Of a stretch of DNA of 64,000 nucleotides, positions 21,146 to 31,204 are shown one piece after another. This DNA comes from Mesorhizobium sp. M8A.F.Ca.ET.218.01.1.1 (GTDB lineage Bacteria; Pseudomonadota; Alphaproteobacteria; Rhizobiales; Rhizobiaceae). The notes beneath the pieces were generated by a model. The model had not been told where the DNA came from, did no database searches, and saw only the letters and a program-made list of their open reading frames with translations. Each line of letters begins with the position of its first letter. Positions within the stretch are counted from its first letter, which is position 1. Position numbers and translations under genes: made by a program. The stretch lies in contig NZ_SRUZ01000004.1 of NCBI RefSeq assembly GCF_004791165.1, forward strand, positions 124,001 through 188,000, written 5' to 3'.

Positions 21146-23470
21146 TCAGTCCAGATTGGCGACGGCCTGCGCCTTGTGCGCGGCCTCGACCACGGCCAGC
21201 GCCGTCATGTTGACCACGCCGCGCGAGGTCACCGAGGGCGTCAATATGTGCGCTGGCTTGTCGGTGCCGAGAAGGATGGGGCCGACATGCAGGGCATCCA
21301 TCATGGCGCGCAGCGCCGTCAGCGTGATGTTGGCCGAATCGAGGTTCGGGAACACCAGCAGGTTGGCTTCGCCCTTCAGACGTGAATGCGGATAGACGCG
21401 CTGGCGCAAATGTTCCGACAAGGCAGAATCGGCGTGCATTTCGCCATCGCACTGCAGTTCCGGCGCGATGCGCGCCAGAATGGCTGCGGCCTGACGCATC
21501 TTCAGAGCACTGGGCGAATCGCGCGAGCCGAAATCCGAATGCGACAGCAGCGCCGCCTTCGGCTCTATGCCGAAGCGCTGGATTTCCTCGGCCGCCAGCA
21601 CGGTCATCTCGGCGATTTCGTCGGCCGTGGGGTCGACGGAGACGTGAGTGTCGGTGAGGAAGATGATGCCGCGCTGCGAGATCAGCATGGAAAGGGTCGA
21701 CAGGTCCCGGTCCTTGATGCCGGTGCGCGGCCCAATGATCAGCGTCACATTGCGCAGATGCCGCTCGAAACGGCCTTCGAGGCCGCAGATCATGGCGTCG
21801 GCGTCGCCGCGCTTGAGCGCCAGCGCCGCGATCACCGTGTTGTCGGTGCGCACCATGGTGCGCGCGGCCTCCGTCGTCACGCCACGGCGGCCGGCGAGTT
21901 CGATCAGGAGGTCGACATAGTGGCGGTAGCGCGGATCGTCCTCCGGGTTGATCAGGCCGAAATCGACACCGGGCTTGATGCGCAGGCCGTAACGCTTCAG
22001 CCTGACCTCGATGACATGCGGGCGGCCGATCAGGATCGGCTCGGCTATGCCTTCCTCGAGCACAACCTGGGCGGCACGCAGGACACGCTCGTCCTCGCCG
22101 TCGGCGTAGATGACGCGCTTGGCGCTGGAAGCCTTGGCGGAGGAGAACACCGGCTTCATCACCAGGCCGGAACGGAAGACGAAGCGGTTGAGCTTGTCGA
22201 TATAGGCGGCGAAGTCGGTGATCGGCCGCGTCGCGACACCGGTGTCGCAGGCTGCCTTGGCGACGGCCGGCGCGATGCGCAGGATGAGGCGCGGGTCGAA
22301 GGGCGAGGGAATCAGGAATTCGGGGCCAAAGATCGGCGTTTCGCCGGAGTAGGCGCGCGCGGCGACATCGGAAGGTTCCTCGCGGGCAAGGGCGGCGATT
22401 GCCCGCACCGCCGCCATCTTCATCTCCTCGTTGATGGCGCTGGCGCCGCAGTCGAGCGCACCCCTGAAGATGTAGGGGAAGCAAAGCACGTTGTTGACCT
22501 GATTGGGAAAATCGGAACGGCCTGTGCAGATCATGGCATCCGGACGCGCCGCGCGCGCCACTTCCGGCATGATCTCCGGATTGGGATTGGCCAGCGCCAG
22601 GATCAACGGCTTCGGCGCCATGTGCTGCAGCAGTTCCGGCTTCAACACGCCGGCGGCGGATAGCCCCAAGAACACATCGGCGCCCGGGAGGACGTCGGCC
22701 AGCGTGCGCGCCTCGGTTTCCTTCACATAAGGGTCTTTCCAGCGGTCCATCTCGTCGACACGGCCCTTGTAGGCGACGCCGAAACGGTCGGTGACCCAGA
22801 TGTTCTCGACGCGCACGCCGAGCGAAACGAGCAGATTGAGGCAGGCAAGGGCGGCGGCACCTGCTCCGGAGGTGACGACCTTGATGTCCGAAATGGTCTT
22901 GCCGGCGAATTCCAGTCCATTGAGCACGGCGGCGGCGACAATGATGGCGGTGCCGTGCTGGTCGTCATGGAACACCGGTATGCTCATGCGAGCCTTCAGG
23001 CGTTCCTCGACCTCAAAACACTCCGGCGCCTTGATGTCCTCGAGGTTGATGCCGCCGAAGGTCGGCTCCAGTGCGGCGACGGTCTCGACCATGCGCTCGA
23101 TTTCCGGCGCGTCGATCTCGATGTCAAAGACATCGATGCCGGCGAACTTCTTGAACAGGACCGCCTTGCCCTCCATCACCGGCTTGGAGGCAAGCGGCCC
23201 GATATTGCCGAGGCCGAGCACGGCCGAGCCGTTCGACACGACGCCGACCAGGTTGGCGCGCGCCGTGTAGTCGGCGGCAGTCGCCGGATTGTCGCGGATC
23301 TCGAGGCAAGGGGCGGCGACGCCAGGCGAATAGGCGAGCGCCAGGTCGCGCTGGTTGCCGAGCGGCTTGGTCGCCTGGATCTCGAGCTTTCCCGGCGTAG
23401 GATGCTTGTGGAAGTAGAGGGCGGCTTCGTCGAGGTCCGAACGTGCCGTTTTCTTGTTCTCGCCTTCCAT
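21146..23470 (-). CDS. maeB: Malic enzyme with C-terminal phosphotransacetylase-like domain
   Basis: It oxidatively decarboxylates malate to pyruvate. The product has 774 residues: an N-terminal malic domain ([12 protein letters not shown], then [15 protein letters not shown]), an NAD(P) domain ([14 protein letters not shown]) to about residue 430, and a phosphotransacetylase-like domain (about 440-770) that in this family does not make acetyl phosphate but may regulate. Rhizobia have an NAD (dme) and an NADP (tme) form; dme is the one needed for symbiotic nitrogen fixation in Sinorhizobium, and sequence alone does not let me say which this is. The start ATG at 23470 is preceded by GAGGAG; the upstream extension to 23581 lacks such a site. 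Confidence 0.94.
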   Translation of the reverse strand: MEGENKKTARSDLDEAALYFHKHPTPGKLEIQATKPLGNQRDLALAYSPGVAAPCLEIRDNPATAADYTARANLVGVVSNGSAVLGLGNIGPLASKPVMEGKAVLFKKFAGIDVFDIEIDAPEIERMVETVAALEPTFGGINLEDIKAPECFEVEERLKARMSIPVFHDDQHGTAIIVAAAVLNGLEFAGKTISDIKVVTSGAGAAALACLNLLVSLGVRVENIWVTDRFGVAYKGRVDEMDRWKDPYVKETEARTLADVLPGADVFLGLSAAGVLKPELLQHMAPKPLILALANPNPEIMPEVARAARPDAMICTGRSDFPNQVNNVLCFPYIFRGALDCGASAINEEMKMAAVRAIAALAREEPSDVAARAYSGETPIFGPEFLIPSPFDPRLILRIAPAVAKAACDTGVATRPITDFAAYIDKLNRFVFRSGLVMKPVFSSAKASSAKRVIYADGEDERVLRAAQVVLEEGIAEPILIGRPHVIEVRLKRYGLRIKPGVDFGLINPEDDPRYRHYVDLLIELAGRRGVTTEAARTMVRTDNTVIAALALKRGDADAMICGLEGRFERHLRNVTLIIGPRTGIKDRDLSTLSMLISQRGIIFLTDTHVSVDPTADEIAEMTVLAAEEIQRFGIEPKAALLSHSDFGSRDSPSALKMRQAAAILARIAPELQCDGEMHADSALSEHLRQRVYPHSRLKGEANLLVFPNLDSANITLTALRAMMDALHVGPILLGTDKPAHILTPSVTSRGVVNMTALAVVEAAHKAQAVANLD

Positions 23471-23646
23471 GCGGCCGCTCCTCGAAACCTGCTTCGGGAG
23501 TCCTTTTAGCATGAGGCCAAGGTTTTTCGCGACGCTAATTGACGCGCCGGCGGCTTTAAATGCCGGCGCGTCAAAATCCATTATTTATCAGTTTGTTACG
23601 GATGTTTCATGCGAAATCAGGTTGCGCTGCTTCGCAGGCTCGCCGG

Positions 23647-24426
23647 TCAAAACGCGCTAACGTAGAGGCCTCCGTCGACGGGTATATTCTGTCCGGTCAG
23701 ATAGCCGGCATGGACAGAGCACAGGAAGGCGCAGATCTGGCCGAATTCCTCCGGCGTGCCGAGCCGCTTGGCCGGTACGTCGGCGCTGATGCGGGTCTTG
23801 CGCGCCGCGGCCGCCTTGGGATCCTCCGGCGTGCCGGCCTCATGCGGGCCGCGCAGCCGGTCGGTGTCGAGCTTGCCCGGCAGCAGGCTGTTGATGGTCA
23901 CGTTGCGCTCGATCACCGTGCGCGCCACGCCGGCAAGGAACGACGTCAGGCCGGCGCGCGCACCCGATGAGAGGTCAAGGCCGGGGATCGGGACGTAGAC
24001 CGACAGCGAGGTGATGTTGACGATGCGCCCGAAGCCGCGCGCCGCCATGCCGTCGATGACCGCCTGCACCAGTTCGATCGGTGTCACCATGTTCTGGGTA
24101 ACGCCTTCGAGGATTTTTCCACGATCGAGCTCGCGGAAATCGCGGAGCGGCGGCCCGCCATTGTTGTTGACGAGGATGTCGGGTTCCGGACAGGCGGCGA
24201 GCAACGCCTTTTGTACCTCCGGCTTCGAAACGTCGCCGACGACTTCCGTCACCGTCACGCCATGGCGTTGGCGCAGCTCCGCGGCGGTTTTGGCGACCAG
24301 CTCCGCATTGCGCCCATTGACGACGATGTCGCAGCCTGCCTCGGCCAGCGCCATGGCGCAGCCACGCCCGAGCCCCTTGCTCGAAGCGCAGACGATGGCC
24401 TTCTTTCCGCGGATACCAAGATCCAT
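23647..24426 (-). CDS. SDR family protein lacking the YxxxK motif
   Basis: A 259-residue Rossmann-fold SDR. The NAD(P)-binding loop is CASSKGLGRG and NNNGGPP replaces the usual NNAG. The catalytic Ser is present in NITSLSVYVP, but the place of the Tyr and Lys reads LSSGARAG, so the classical YxxxK is absent. This matches the BKR-like atypical SDR subgroup, whose members are often annotated as 3-oxoacyl-ACP reductases. Activity and substrate are doubtful. The ATG at 24426 has AGGAGAAAT about six bases upstream. It diverges from the phosphoesterase at 24544. Confidence 0.88.
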   Translation of the reverse strand: MDLGIRGKKAIVCASSKGLGRGCAMALAEAGCDIVVNGRNAELVAKTAAELRQRHGVTVTEVVGDVSKPEVQKALLAACPEPDILVNNNGGPPLRDFRELDRGKILEGVTQNMVTPIELVQAVIDGMAARGFGRIVNITSLSVYVPIPGLDLSSGARAGLTSFLAGVARTVIERNVTINSLLPGKLDTDRLRGPHEAGTPEDPKAAAARKTRISADVPAKRLGTPEEFGQICAFLCSVHAGYLTGQNIPVDGGLYVSAF

Positions 24427-24479
24427 GACGATTTCTCCTTTGATTTGCCCGGCAGGCTAGCGCCAGCGCTGGACCAATC

Positions 24480-24501
24480 GCAACCGTCATACGGTTGTTG
24501 C
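24480..24501. promoter_or_regulatory. Dyad between the divergent SDR and phosphoesterase genes
   Basis: GCAACCGTCATACGGTTGTTGC: the arms GCAACCG and CGGTTGTTGC pair around a short spacer with one unpaired T. It lies in the 117-bp divergent intergenic region, 54 bases from the SDR start and 43 from the phosphoesterase start, so a shared operator is plausible. No regulator is identified. Confidence 0.35.
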
Positions 24502-24543
24502 ATGAATCGGGGCATAGGCTGCTCGAAAGCAAGGGTGAATCCG

Positions 24544-25359
24544 ATGTCAGGCCAAGGGCCCCGCACTTTCCGCAGCATGTTCATTTCCGATGTCCATTTG
24601 GGCTCGAAAGCGGCGAAGGCCGATTTCCTGATCGATTTCCTGCGCTACCACGATGCCGACATCATCTATCTGGTCGGCGATATCGTCGACGGCTGGCGCC
24701 TGAGGCGCAGCTGGCACTGGCCGCAAAGCCACAATGACGTCGTGCAGAAACTGCTGCGCAAGGCGCGCAAGGGCGCCTCGATCACCTATATCGCCGGCAA
24801 TCACGACGAATTCGCCCGCCAGTTCCAGGGCGTGCATTTCGGCGGCATCGTCGTGGCCGACCGCGCCATCCACGAAACCGCCGATGGTCGGCGACTGCTG
24901 GTCATCCATGGCGACCAGTTCGATACCGTCGTCCACAACCAGCGTTGGCTCGCTTATCTCGGCGACCATGCCTATGACGCCGCCATGCAGGTCAACCGGG
25001 TGATCACGCGGTTGCGTCAGCTGCTCGGCCTGCCTTACTGGTCGTTTTCGTCCTGGGCCAAGGTCAAGGTCAAGAAGGCCGTGAACTTCATCGGCTCGTT
25101 CCAGACGGTGCTCAGCGAGGAAGCGCGACGCTCGCATGTCGACGGCGTCATCTGCGGGCACATCCACCATGCCGCCATCGAAAGCTATGGCGACGTGCAA
25201 TACATCAACACCGGTGACTGGGTGGAGAGCTGCACCGCCGTGGTCGAGCATTTCGACGGCCGCATGGAGATCCTGACCTGGGCGCATGTGCTGCCTGAGG
25301 CGCCTGACGAGCCCTTCATCCCGATGCTGATCGAGGACAGGGTGGTGCAGGCCGCCTGA
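24544..25359 (+). CDS. LpxH-like calcineurin metallophosphoesterase
   Basis: A 271-residue metallophosphoesterase. All metal-site motifs are present: FISDVHLG (D16, H18), GDIVDGW (D46, D49), GNHDE (N86, H87), VIHGDQFD and GHIHH. This resembles UDP-2,3-diacylglucosamine hydrolase LpxH, but alphaproteobacteria usually use the unrelated LpxI for that lipid A step. So this may be a paralogue acting on another phosphoester; rhizobial genes of this type often sit near glycosyltransferases. The start at 24544 (MSGQGPRTF) is chosen over ATG 24502, which lacks a ribosome site. Confidence 0.9.
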   Translation: MSGQGPRTFRSMFISDVHLGSKAAKADFLIDFLRYHDADIIYLVGDIVDGWRLRRSWHWPQSHNDVVQKLLRKARKGASITYIAGNHDEFARQFQGVHFGGIVVADRAIHETADGRRLLVIHGDQFDTVVHNQRWLAYLGDHAYDAAMQVNRVITRLRQLLGLPYWSFSSWAKVKVKKAVNFIGSFQTVLSEEARRSHVDGVICGHIHHAAIESYGDVQYINTGDWVESCTAVVEHFDGRMEILTWAHVLPEAPDEPFIPMLIEDRVVQAA

Positions 25360-25489
25360 GGCGGAAGCCGGCCCTGTACTTTCTGGTGTTAATCGACTGG
25401 TCCAGCCGGTTTCGCCCGGTTTTTCCTCATGTTAAGGATCGGCTTGCGCTGCTCGCCGGTCGTTGAGCGCAGCGTCATTGGATCGATTC

Positions 25490-26704
25490 ATGCCGCTGCC
25501 GCCGCTTTCGCCCGAACAACTCGTGAAGCCGAGCCGTTTTGAGCTGCGCATGAGCCTCATCTTCGGCACGTTGTTCATATCGCTTGGCACCCATTTGCCC
25601 TATTTCCCGCTTTGGCTGCAGGCCAAGGGGTTTCACGCCGAGCAGATCGCCGTCATCCTTGCGGCGCCCATGTTCCTGCGCGTGGTGACGACACCGCTGC
25701 TGACCACGCTTGCCGATCGTGCCAGGGACCGCGCCGATGTCTATGTCGTGCTCGTCGCGGCCTCGTTGCTGTTGTCCGCGGGGTATTTCCTGACGCCGAC
25801 CTACGCGACGGTGCTGGCGGTGTCGTTGCTGCTGACCATTGTCTGGACCCCGCATTCGCCGATCGCCGATTCGCTGGCGCTTTCGGGCGTGCGCCGCTTC
25901 GGATCCAACTATGCGGGCATGCGCAAATGGGGATCGATCTGCTATCTCCTGGCCAACGTCGCGGGCGGCTTCATCCTGGCGGCTACTGGTCCCCGGGCCG
26001 TTCCGGTGATCATATTCCTTGCCCTTGGCGCGGCACTCGCCGCAGGCCTGATGGCGCCGCGCCTGGGGAAGCCGCGCAAGGCCTCGCCGCTGTCGGCGGC
26101 GGAAATCCAGCAGGCGGCGCCGGGCCTGTTCAATGCCTATTTCCTCTATTTCACGCTTGGTGTCGGCATCATCACCGCCAGCCACGCCTTCCTTTATGGC
26201 TTCGTCTCGATCTATTGGAAATCGATCGGCATCAGCGATTCCGTCGTCGGCCTGCTATGGGCATGGGGGGTGGTGTCCGAGGTCTGCATGTTCCTGTTTT
26301 TCAATCGAATATTCGCCTCCGTACCCGTCGTCCGGGTCATGCTCATTGCCGGCATCGGCTCGATCGTGCGTTGGATCGCCTTTCCGCTGGTGTGGCCGCT
26401 CGGCCTTGGCGTCGGCGGCTTTTTCGCAGTGCAGTCGCTGCATTCGGTGTCTGTCGCAATGGTGCTGATCGGCCTGCAGAAGATGATCGCCGAAACCGTC
26501 TCAGAAGAACGCACGGGCGCCGCGCAAGGCATCGCCTATTTCTTCAATGGCTTCTTCATGGCCGCCGTCACGCTTGCCTCCGGTCCGCTCTATGACCGTC
26601 TCGGCGTCGATGGCTTCCTGGCGATGATCCCGATCGCGATCATTGGCCTCGTGCTGATCGGGCTTGCGGCGCGCTCAGCCCCACAGCGCCCGGTCCGGGG
26701 GTGA
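25490..26704 (+). CDS. MFS transporter, HcaT/NupG-like
   Basis: A 404-residue major facilitator with twelve predicted helices. The N-terminal region SLIFGTLFISLGTHLPYFPLWL, ADRARDR in the first cytoplasmic loop, and GMRKWGSICYLLANVAGG are typical of the MFS_1_like group that includes the 3-phenylpropionate carrier HcaT. The substrate is not known. Translation probably starts at the ATG at 25490; the TTG at 25463 is weaker. Its last 30 bases overlap the 3' end of the convergent dipeptide epimerase gene. Confidence 0.88.
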   Translation: MPLPPLSPEQLVKPSRFELRMSLIFGTLFISLGTHLPYFPLWLQAKGFHAEQIAVILAAPMFLRVVTTPLLTTLADRARDRADVYVVLVAASLLLSAGYFLTPTYATVLAVSLLLTIVWTPHSPIADSLALSGVRRFGSNYAGMRKWGSICYLLANVAGGFILAATGPRAVPVIIFLALGAALAAGLMAPRLGKPRKASPLSAAEIQQAAPGLFNAYFLYFTLGVGIITASHAFLYGFVSIYWKSIGISDSVVGLLWAWGVVSEVCMFLFFNRIFASVPVVRVMLIAGIGSIVRWIAFPLVWPLGLGVGGFFAVQSLHSVSVAMVLIGLQKMIAETVSEERTGAAQGIAYFFNGFFMAAVTLASGPLYDRLGVDGFLAMIPIAIIGLVLIGLAARSAPQRPVRG

Positions 26705-27658
26705 GACGAGCGATCCCTGGTAGACGAGACCCGGCACACGATCCCGGGCAAGCAGCAGCGGGCCGTCGAGGTCGACGAAATCGGCTCCTTGCGCGAGCAG
26801 AACGGCCGGCGCCATTGCCAGCGAGGTGCCGACCATGCAGCCGACCATGACGCCGAAACCCAGCTCACGAGCGCGGTCGCGCAAGGTGAGCGCCGCCGTC
26901 AGCCCGCCGGACTTGTCGAGCTTGATGTTGACGGCATCGTAGAGCCCGACAAGCGCTTCGAGGTTCCCTGCTTCATGAATGCTCTCGTCTGCGCAGGTCG
27001 GCACTGGATGCGCGATGTGGCGCAGAATGCCGTCACGGCCCGCCGGCAGCGGCTGCTCGATCAGGGCGATGCCCTGTTCGGCGGCAAAGGCGAGGTTCGC
27101 GACGATATTGTCGTCGGTCCAGCCTTCATTGGCATCGAGGATCAACCGGCTCTCGGGCGCGGCCTGTCTCACCGCCCGGATGCGGGCGATGTCGTTGTCG
27201 CCGCCGATCTTGACCTTGAGCAGCGGCCGGCCGGCGTTGGCGCGGGCCTGCGCCGCCATCGCCTCGGGTTCTCCGAGCGACAGCGTGTAAGCGGTTTCGA
27301 GCCGATGCAACGGGTCCGGCCAGATTGCGTTCGCCACCGGATTGCCGCTGATCTTGGCTTCAAGATCCCAAAGGGCACAGTCTACAGCGTTGCGCGCCGC
27401 CCCGGCAGGCATTGCGTCGAGCAGGGCGATGCGGTCCATCCCGCCGGCGATCCGGTCACTCATCGCCTGGATCGCGTCATGGACACCAGCCATGGTCTCG
27501 CCATAGCGCCTGTAGGGAACGCATTCGCCACGCCCGCTATGGCCACCCTGGCTGATCGTGCAGGTGATGACCTCGGCCTCGGTCTTGGAGCCGCGCGAAA
27601 TGGTGAAGGTCCCGGCGATCGGAAAACGCTCGGCCTCGACCGAAATGACACGCGCCAT
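26675..27658 (-). CDS. Dipeptide epimerase (L-Ala-D/L-Glu epimerase family)
   Basis: An enolase-superfamily enzyme of 327 residues. All catalytic and metal residues are visible: KxK at K148/K150 in LLKVKIGG, metal ligands D175 (DANEGW), E201 (IEQPL) and D224 (CADES), and the second catalytic lysine at about K249 in NIKLDKSGG. This is the Ala-Glu epimerase type, which probably recycles murein peptides. Related members epimerise other dipeptides. It converges on the MFS gene with a 30-base overlap; if that carrier imports muropeptide-derived material the two would make a functional pair, which is only inference. Confidence 0.9.
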   Translation of the reverse strand: MARVISVEAERFPIAGTFTISRGSKTEAEVITCTISQGGHSGRGECVPYRRYGETMAGVHDAIQAMSDRIAGGMDRIALLDAMPAGAARNAVDCALWDLEAKISGNPVANAIWPDPLHRLETAYTLSLGEPEAMAAQARANAGRPLLKVKIGGDNDIARIRAVRQAAPESRLILDANEGWTDDNIVANLAFAAEQGIALIEQPLPAGRDGILRHIAHPVPTCADESIHEAGNLEALVGLYDAVNIKLDKSGGLTAALTLRDRARELGFGVMVGCMVGTSLAMAPAVLLAQGADFVDLDGPLLLARDRVPGLVYQGSLVSPPDRALWG

Positions 27659-27735
27659 ATTTTTCTGCTCCGGCTATGCGAGAAGGGTTGTCGGCAAATC
27701 GACAAGGTCGGACCCATCAGGCTAAACAGGACGCC

Positions 27736-28923
27736 ATGTTGACCATCGGTAAACGCGACGCAAGCGGTACGACCGCCTCGGGGGCTGATCACGACCCGCG
27801 CGTGGCGGTCGGCGAGGAGGGTGGCGTCCTCGGCTGCGCGTTTTCCGGAGTCTGGACGACACGGACCGTGGCGCTGATCGACGCCGAGATGCGCAAGATC
27901 GAGAAGCGAAGCGGTTTCAAGACGTTGGCGCTCGATCTTTCGAAAATCGAGAAGATCGATACCGCCGGCGCCTGGCTGATCGACCGGCTGGTCAGCGTCT
28001 TCGAGAAGAAGAATGTCGAGGTCCGGCTGCAAGGCCAAAGTGACGTCGCTTCCATATTGCTCGAAGCAGTCGGCGAAGCCGTCCGGCGCGAGCCCGAATC
28101 CGGACCGGCGCGGCCGCCCAACATTGTCATTCGGGCGCTGGAGGCGGTTGGCCGGCGCGTCTACGAGATGCGCGACGATTTCCTCGCCTCGATGAACATA
28201 TTGGGCGCCACCATCCGCGGCGCGCAGATGAAGCTCGGCCGCGGCCATGCGGTCAACCCGGCAGCGATCTTCAACCAGATCGATCGCATGGGCGTCGGCG
28301 CTATCCCCGTGGTGGTGCTGATGTCGGCGATCGTCGGGGCCATCGTCGCCCAGCAGGGCGCCTATCAGCTCAGTTATTTCGGCGCCGACATCTTCGTCGT
28401 CGATCTCGTCGGCGTGCTGATCCTGCGTGAACTCGGCGTGCTGATGACGGCAATCATGATCGCCGGCCGCTCCGGCAGCGCGATCACTGCCGAAATCGGC
28501 TCCATGAAGATGCGCGAGGAGGTTGATGCGCTGAAGGTCATCGGCCTCAATCCGATCGGCGTCCTGGTCTTTCCGCGGCTGGTTGCCCTGGTGATCGCCT
28601 TGCCCTGCCTGACGATCATCGCGAATTTTGCCGCACTTGGCGGCGGCATTGTCGCCGCCTGGCTTTACTCCGATATCCCGCCCGCTGCCTTCATCGACCG
28701 GTTGCGTGTCGCAATCGATCTCAGCACGATTTTCGCCGGCCTGATCAAGGCGCCGTTCATGGCCATGATCATCGGCACGATCGCCTCCGTCGAGGGCATG
28801 AAGGTTGGCGGCAGCGCCGAATCGCTCGGCCAGCACGTGACCGCTTCGGTGGTGAAGTCGATCTTCGTCGTCATCATCCTCGACGGGCTTTTCGCCATGT
28901 TCTACGCAGCGATCGAGTTCTGA
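27736..28923 (+). CDS. mlaE: STAS-MlaE fusion, lipid ABC transporter permease
   Basis: First gene of a four-gene lipid transport operon. The 395-residue product has an N-terminal STAS domain (roughly residues 30-115, with LDLSKIEKIDTAGAWLIDRL), the counterpart of stand-alone MlaB in E. coli. It is fused to the MlaE permease (about 150-395: IPVVVLMSAIVGAIVAQQGAYQL, then LRELGVLMTAIMIAGRSGSAITAEIGSM with the EIG signature). The fused form is common in alphaproteobacteria. The complex moves phospholipid between inner and outer membranes. The ATG at 27736 has AGGA five bases before it. Confidence 0.93.
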   Translation: MLTIGKRDASGTTASGADHDPRVAVGEEGGVLGCAFSGVWTTRTVALIDAEMRKIEKRSGFKTLALDLSKIEKIDTAGAWLIDRLVSVFEKKNVEVRLQGQSDVASILLEAVGEAVRREPESGPARPPNIVIRALEAVGRRVYEMRDDFLASMNILGATIRGAQMKLGRGHAVNPAAIFNQIDRMGVGAIPVVVLMSAIVGAIVAQQGAYQLSYFGADIFVVDLVGVLILRELGVLMTAIMIAGRSGSAITAEIGSMKMREEVDALKVIGLNPIGVLVFPRLVALVIALPCLTIIANFAALGGGIVAAWLYSDIPPAAFIDRLRVAIDLSTIFAGLIKAPFMAMIIGTIASVEGMKVGGSAESLGQHVTASVVKSIFVVIILDGLFAMFYAAIEF

Positions 28924-28927
28924 CAAG

Positions 28928-29737
28928 ATGGCGAAGGGCAATGGGGTCGAGGTGAAGGACGAGGTCGACAGCGAAATCGTCCTTTCGGTGCACGACGTCA
29001 CCGTTGCCATTGACGACAAACTGATCCTCGACAAGCTGTCGCTCGACATCACGCGCGGCGAAATACTGGGGTTCGTCGGGGCCTCGGGCGCCGGCAAGTC
29101 CGTGCTGTTGCGCACCATTCTTGGGTTGATGCCCAAGCAGTCGGGAACAATCAAACTGTTCGGCGTCGACGTCGACAAGGCAAGCGACATCGAGCGGTTG
29201 CGCATAGACATGCGTCTTGGCGTGTTGTTCCAGCATGGTGCGCTGTTTTCGGCGCTGACCGTGATGGAGAACGTGCAGGTGCCGATGCGCGAATATCTCG
29301 ACCTGCCGAGGAAGCTGATGGACGAGCTGGCACTGCTCAAGATCGAGCTGGTCGGGCTGCCGCCGGATGCGGCGCAGAAGTTTCCCTCCGAACTCTCCGG
29401 CGGCATGATCAAGCGCGCCGCGCTTGCCAGGGCGCTGGCGCTCGACCCCGACATCGTCTTTCTCGACGAGCCGACGTCGGGCCTCGACCCGATCAGCGCG
29501 GCCGAGTTCGACGAACTCGTCGTCAAGCTGCGCGACACCATGGATCTGACCGTCTACATGGTGACCCACGACCTCGATACGCTGTTTACAGCCTGCGACC
29601 ACGTGGCGGTGCTGGGCAAGAAAAAGGTCCTGGTCGAAGGCACTATCGACGACATGCTGAAGAGCGAGGAACCGTGGGTGAAATCCTATTTCCGCGGAAA
29701 ACGCGCACGGCAACTTGATCTTGCCGCTCGTGCATAG
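28928..29737 (+). CDS. mlaF: Lipid ABC transporter ATPase MlaF
   Basis: The ATP-hydrolysing subunit, 269 residues, for the MlaE-type permease that ends four bases upstream. It has Walker A GASGAGKS (51-58), a Q-loop in GVLFQHGALFSALTV, signature ELSGGMIKRAALARAL, Walker B IVFLDEPTSGLDPIS and the H-loop in VTHDLDT. The signature LSGGM and the following HGALF-type motif distinguish MlaF proteins from amino-acid importers. Confidence 0.93.
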   Translation: MAKGNGVEVKDEVDSEIVLSVHDVTVAIDDKLILDKLSLDITRGEILGFVGASGAGKSVLLRTILGLMPKQSGTIKLFGVDVDKASDIERLRIDMRLGVLFQHGALFSALTVMENVQVPMREYLDLPRKLMDELALLKIELVGLPPDAAQKFPSELSGGMIKRAALARALALDPDIVFLDEPTSGLDPISAAEFDELVVKLRDTMDLTVYMVTHDLDTLFTACDHVAVLGKKKVLVEGTIDDMLKSEEPWVKSYFRGKRARQLDLAARA

Positions 29738-29751
29738 CCATAAGTGAAGCA

Positions 29752-31125
29752 ATGGAAACCAGAGCCAACTACGTCATTGTCGGCATTTTCACGCTGGTTG
29801 CGATCCTGGCGGCTTTCGGCTTCGTCTATTGGACGGCCGCGATCGGCGACAGGGGCGAGACGACGCTGCTGCGGGTGCGCATTCCGGGCTCGGCCTCTGG
29901 TCTCGGCCGCGGCAGCTTCGTGCTGTTCAACGGCGTCAAGGTTGGCGACGTCAAGCGTGTCTATATCGACGTCGACAATCCGACTGTCGCCATCGCCGAC
30001 ACCGAGATCGACCGGATGACGCCGATCACCAAGTCGACGCAGGCCGATATCGGCCTTGCCGGCCTTACCGGGCAGGCCAATATCGAGCTCAAGGGCGCCG
30101 ACCCCAAGGAAGTGAAGCTGCTCGACCAGGCTGAAAAGGAGGGCAAGGTTGCCGAGATTATCGCCAATCCTTCGGCCGTGACCAATCTGCTGCAGACGGC
30201 GCAGAACATCTTTACCCGCGCCGACAAGGTGCTGACGGAGCTGGAGGGCTTCACCAAGGATGTCCGCGGGCCGCTGACGCAGACCGTGCAGAACGTACGG
30301 ACGTTTTCCGATGCACTGGCCAGGAATTCCGACGGCATCGACAAGTTCTTGTCCGCCGTCAGCGCGCTGTCCGATGAGCTGAAAGGCGTTTCAGGCAAGC
30401 TCGACGGCACGTTGAAGGCAGCGGAGGGCCTGCTCAATGCCGTCGACAAAGACAAGATCAAGAGCATCGTTGCCAATGTCGACACGGTGACGGGGAACCT
30501 CAAGGAAACCTCGCGGCAGCTGGATGGCGTGATCAAGAACGTCGATACGGCTGTCGGATCGGTCAACGACTTCGCCAAGCAGACGCAAGGCACGCTGGCC
30601 AAGGTCGATGGCGTACTCGACGGCATCGACCCGGCGCAGGTGCGCCAAGCGCTCGCCAACATCCAGAAGGCCAGCGACAACGCCAACAAGGCGGCTGCCG
30701 ATATCGCTGAGGTGACCGGCAAGATCGCCAATCGGGCCGACGACATCGACCAGACAATCAAGGACGCCAGGCAATTGGCGCAACGGCTCAACGACGCCTC
30801 GGTGCGGGTCGACGGCATCCTCGCCAAGGTCGACAAGCTGCTCGGCTCGGGTCAGGCCGACGGCGTGATGGCCGACGCAAGGGATACGCTGAAATCCTTC
30901 AAGCAGGTCGCCGATACGCTGAACGCCCGCCTTGGGGTCATCACCGACAATCTGGCGCGCTTCTCGGGCCAGGGGCTGCAGAATGTCGAGGCGCTGGTGC
31001 AGGACAGCCGCCGCTCGATCAACCGCATCGAGGAGGCGGTGACGGATCTCAGCCGCAATCCGCAGCGCATCCTTTCGGGTGGCGAGGGCGAGGTTCGTCA
31101 GTTCGACGGCAGGGCGCGGCGTTGA
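29752..31125 (+). CDS. mlaD: MCE-domain lipid-binding protein MlaD (long form)
   Basis: A 457-residue periplasmic protein anchored by an N-terminal helix (YVIVGIFTLVAILAAFGFVYW, about residues 6-27). One MCE domain follows (about 38-115, with ASGLGRGSFVLFNGVKVGDVKRV and TKSTQADIGLAGLTGQANIEL). Residues ~130-440 are a long helical Apolipoprotein-like stretch of repeated LDGT/VDTVTGNL patterns. E. coli MlaD is only ~180 residues, so this one has a needle-like extension in the style of PqiB/YebT or mycobacterial Mce proteins and may span more of the periplasm. Confidence 0.92.
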   Translation: METRANYVIVGIFTLVAILAAFGFVYWTAAIGDRGETTLLRVRIPGSASGLGRGSFVLFNGVKVGDVKRVYIDVDNPTVAIADTEIDRMTPITKSTQADIGLAGLTGQANIELKGADPKEVKLLDQAEKEGKVAEIIANPSAVTNLLQTAQNIFTRADKVLTELEGFTKDVRGPLTQTVQNVRTFSDALARNSDGIDKFLSAVSALSDELKGVSGKLDGTLKAAEGLLNAVDKDKIKSIVANVDTVTGNLKETSRQLDGVIKNVDTAVGSVNDFAKQTQGTLAKVDGVLDGIDPAQVRQALANIQKASDNANKAAADIAEVTGKIANRADDIDQTIKDARQLAQRLNDASVRVDGILAKVDKLLGSGQADGVMADARDTLKSFKQVADTLNARLGVITDNLARFSGQGLQNVEALVQDSRRSINRIEEAVTDLSRNPQRILSGGEGEVRQFDGRARR

Positions 31126-31204
31126 CTTCGGCGCCGCCCCGCCGCAAGAACAGTGCTCGTGAATGCGGGTTTGATCTTACGATCGGGGACAGCGGGGATC
31201 ACGC

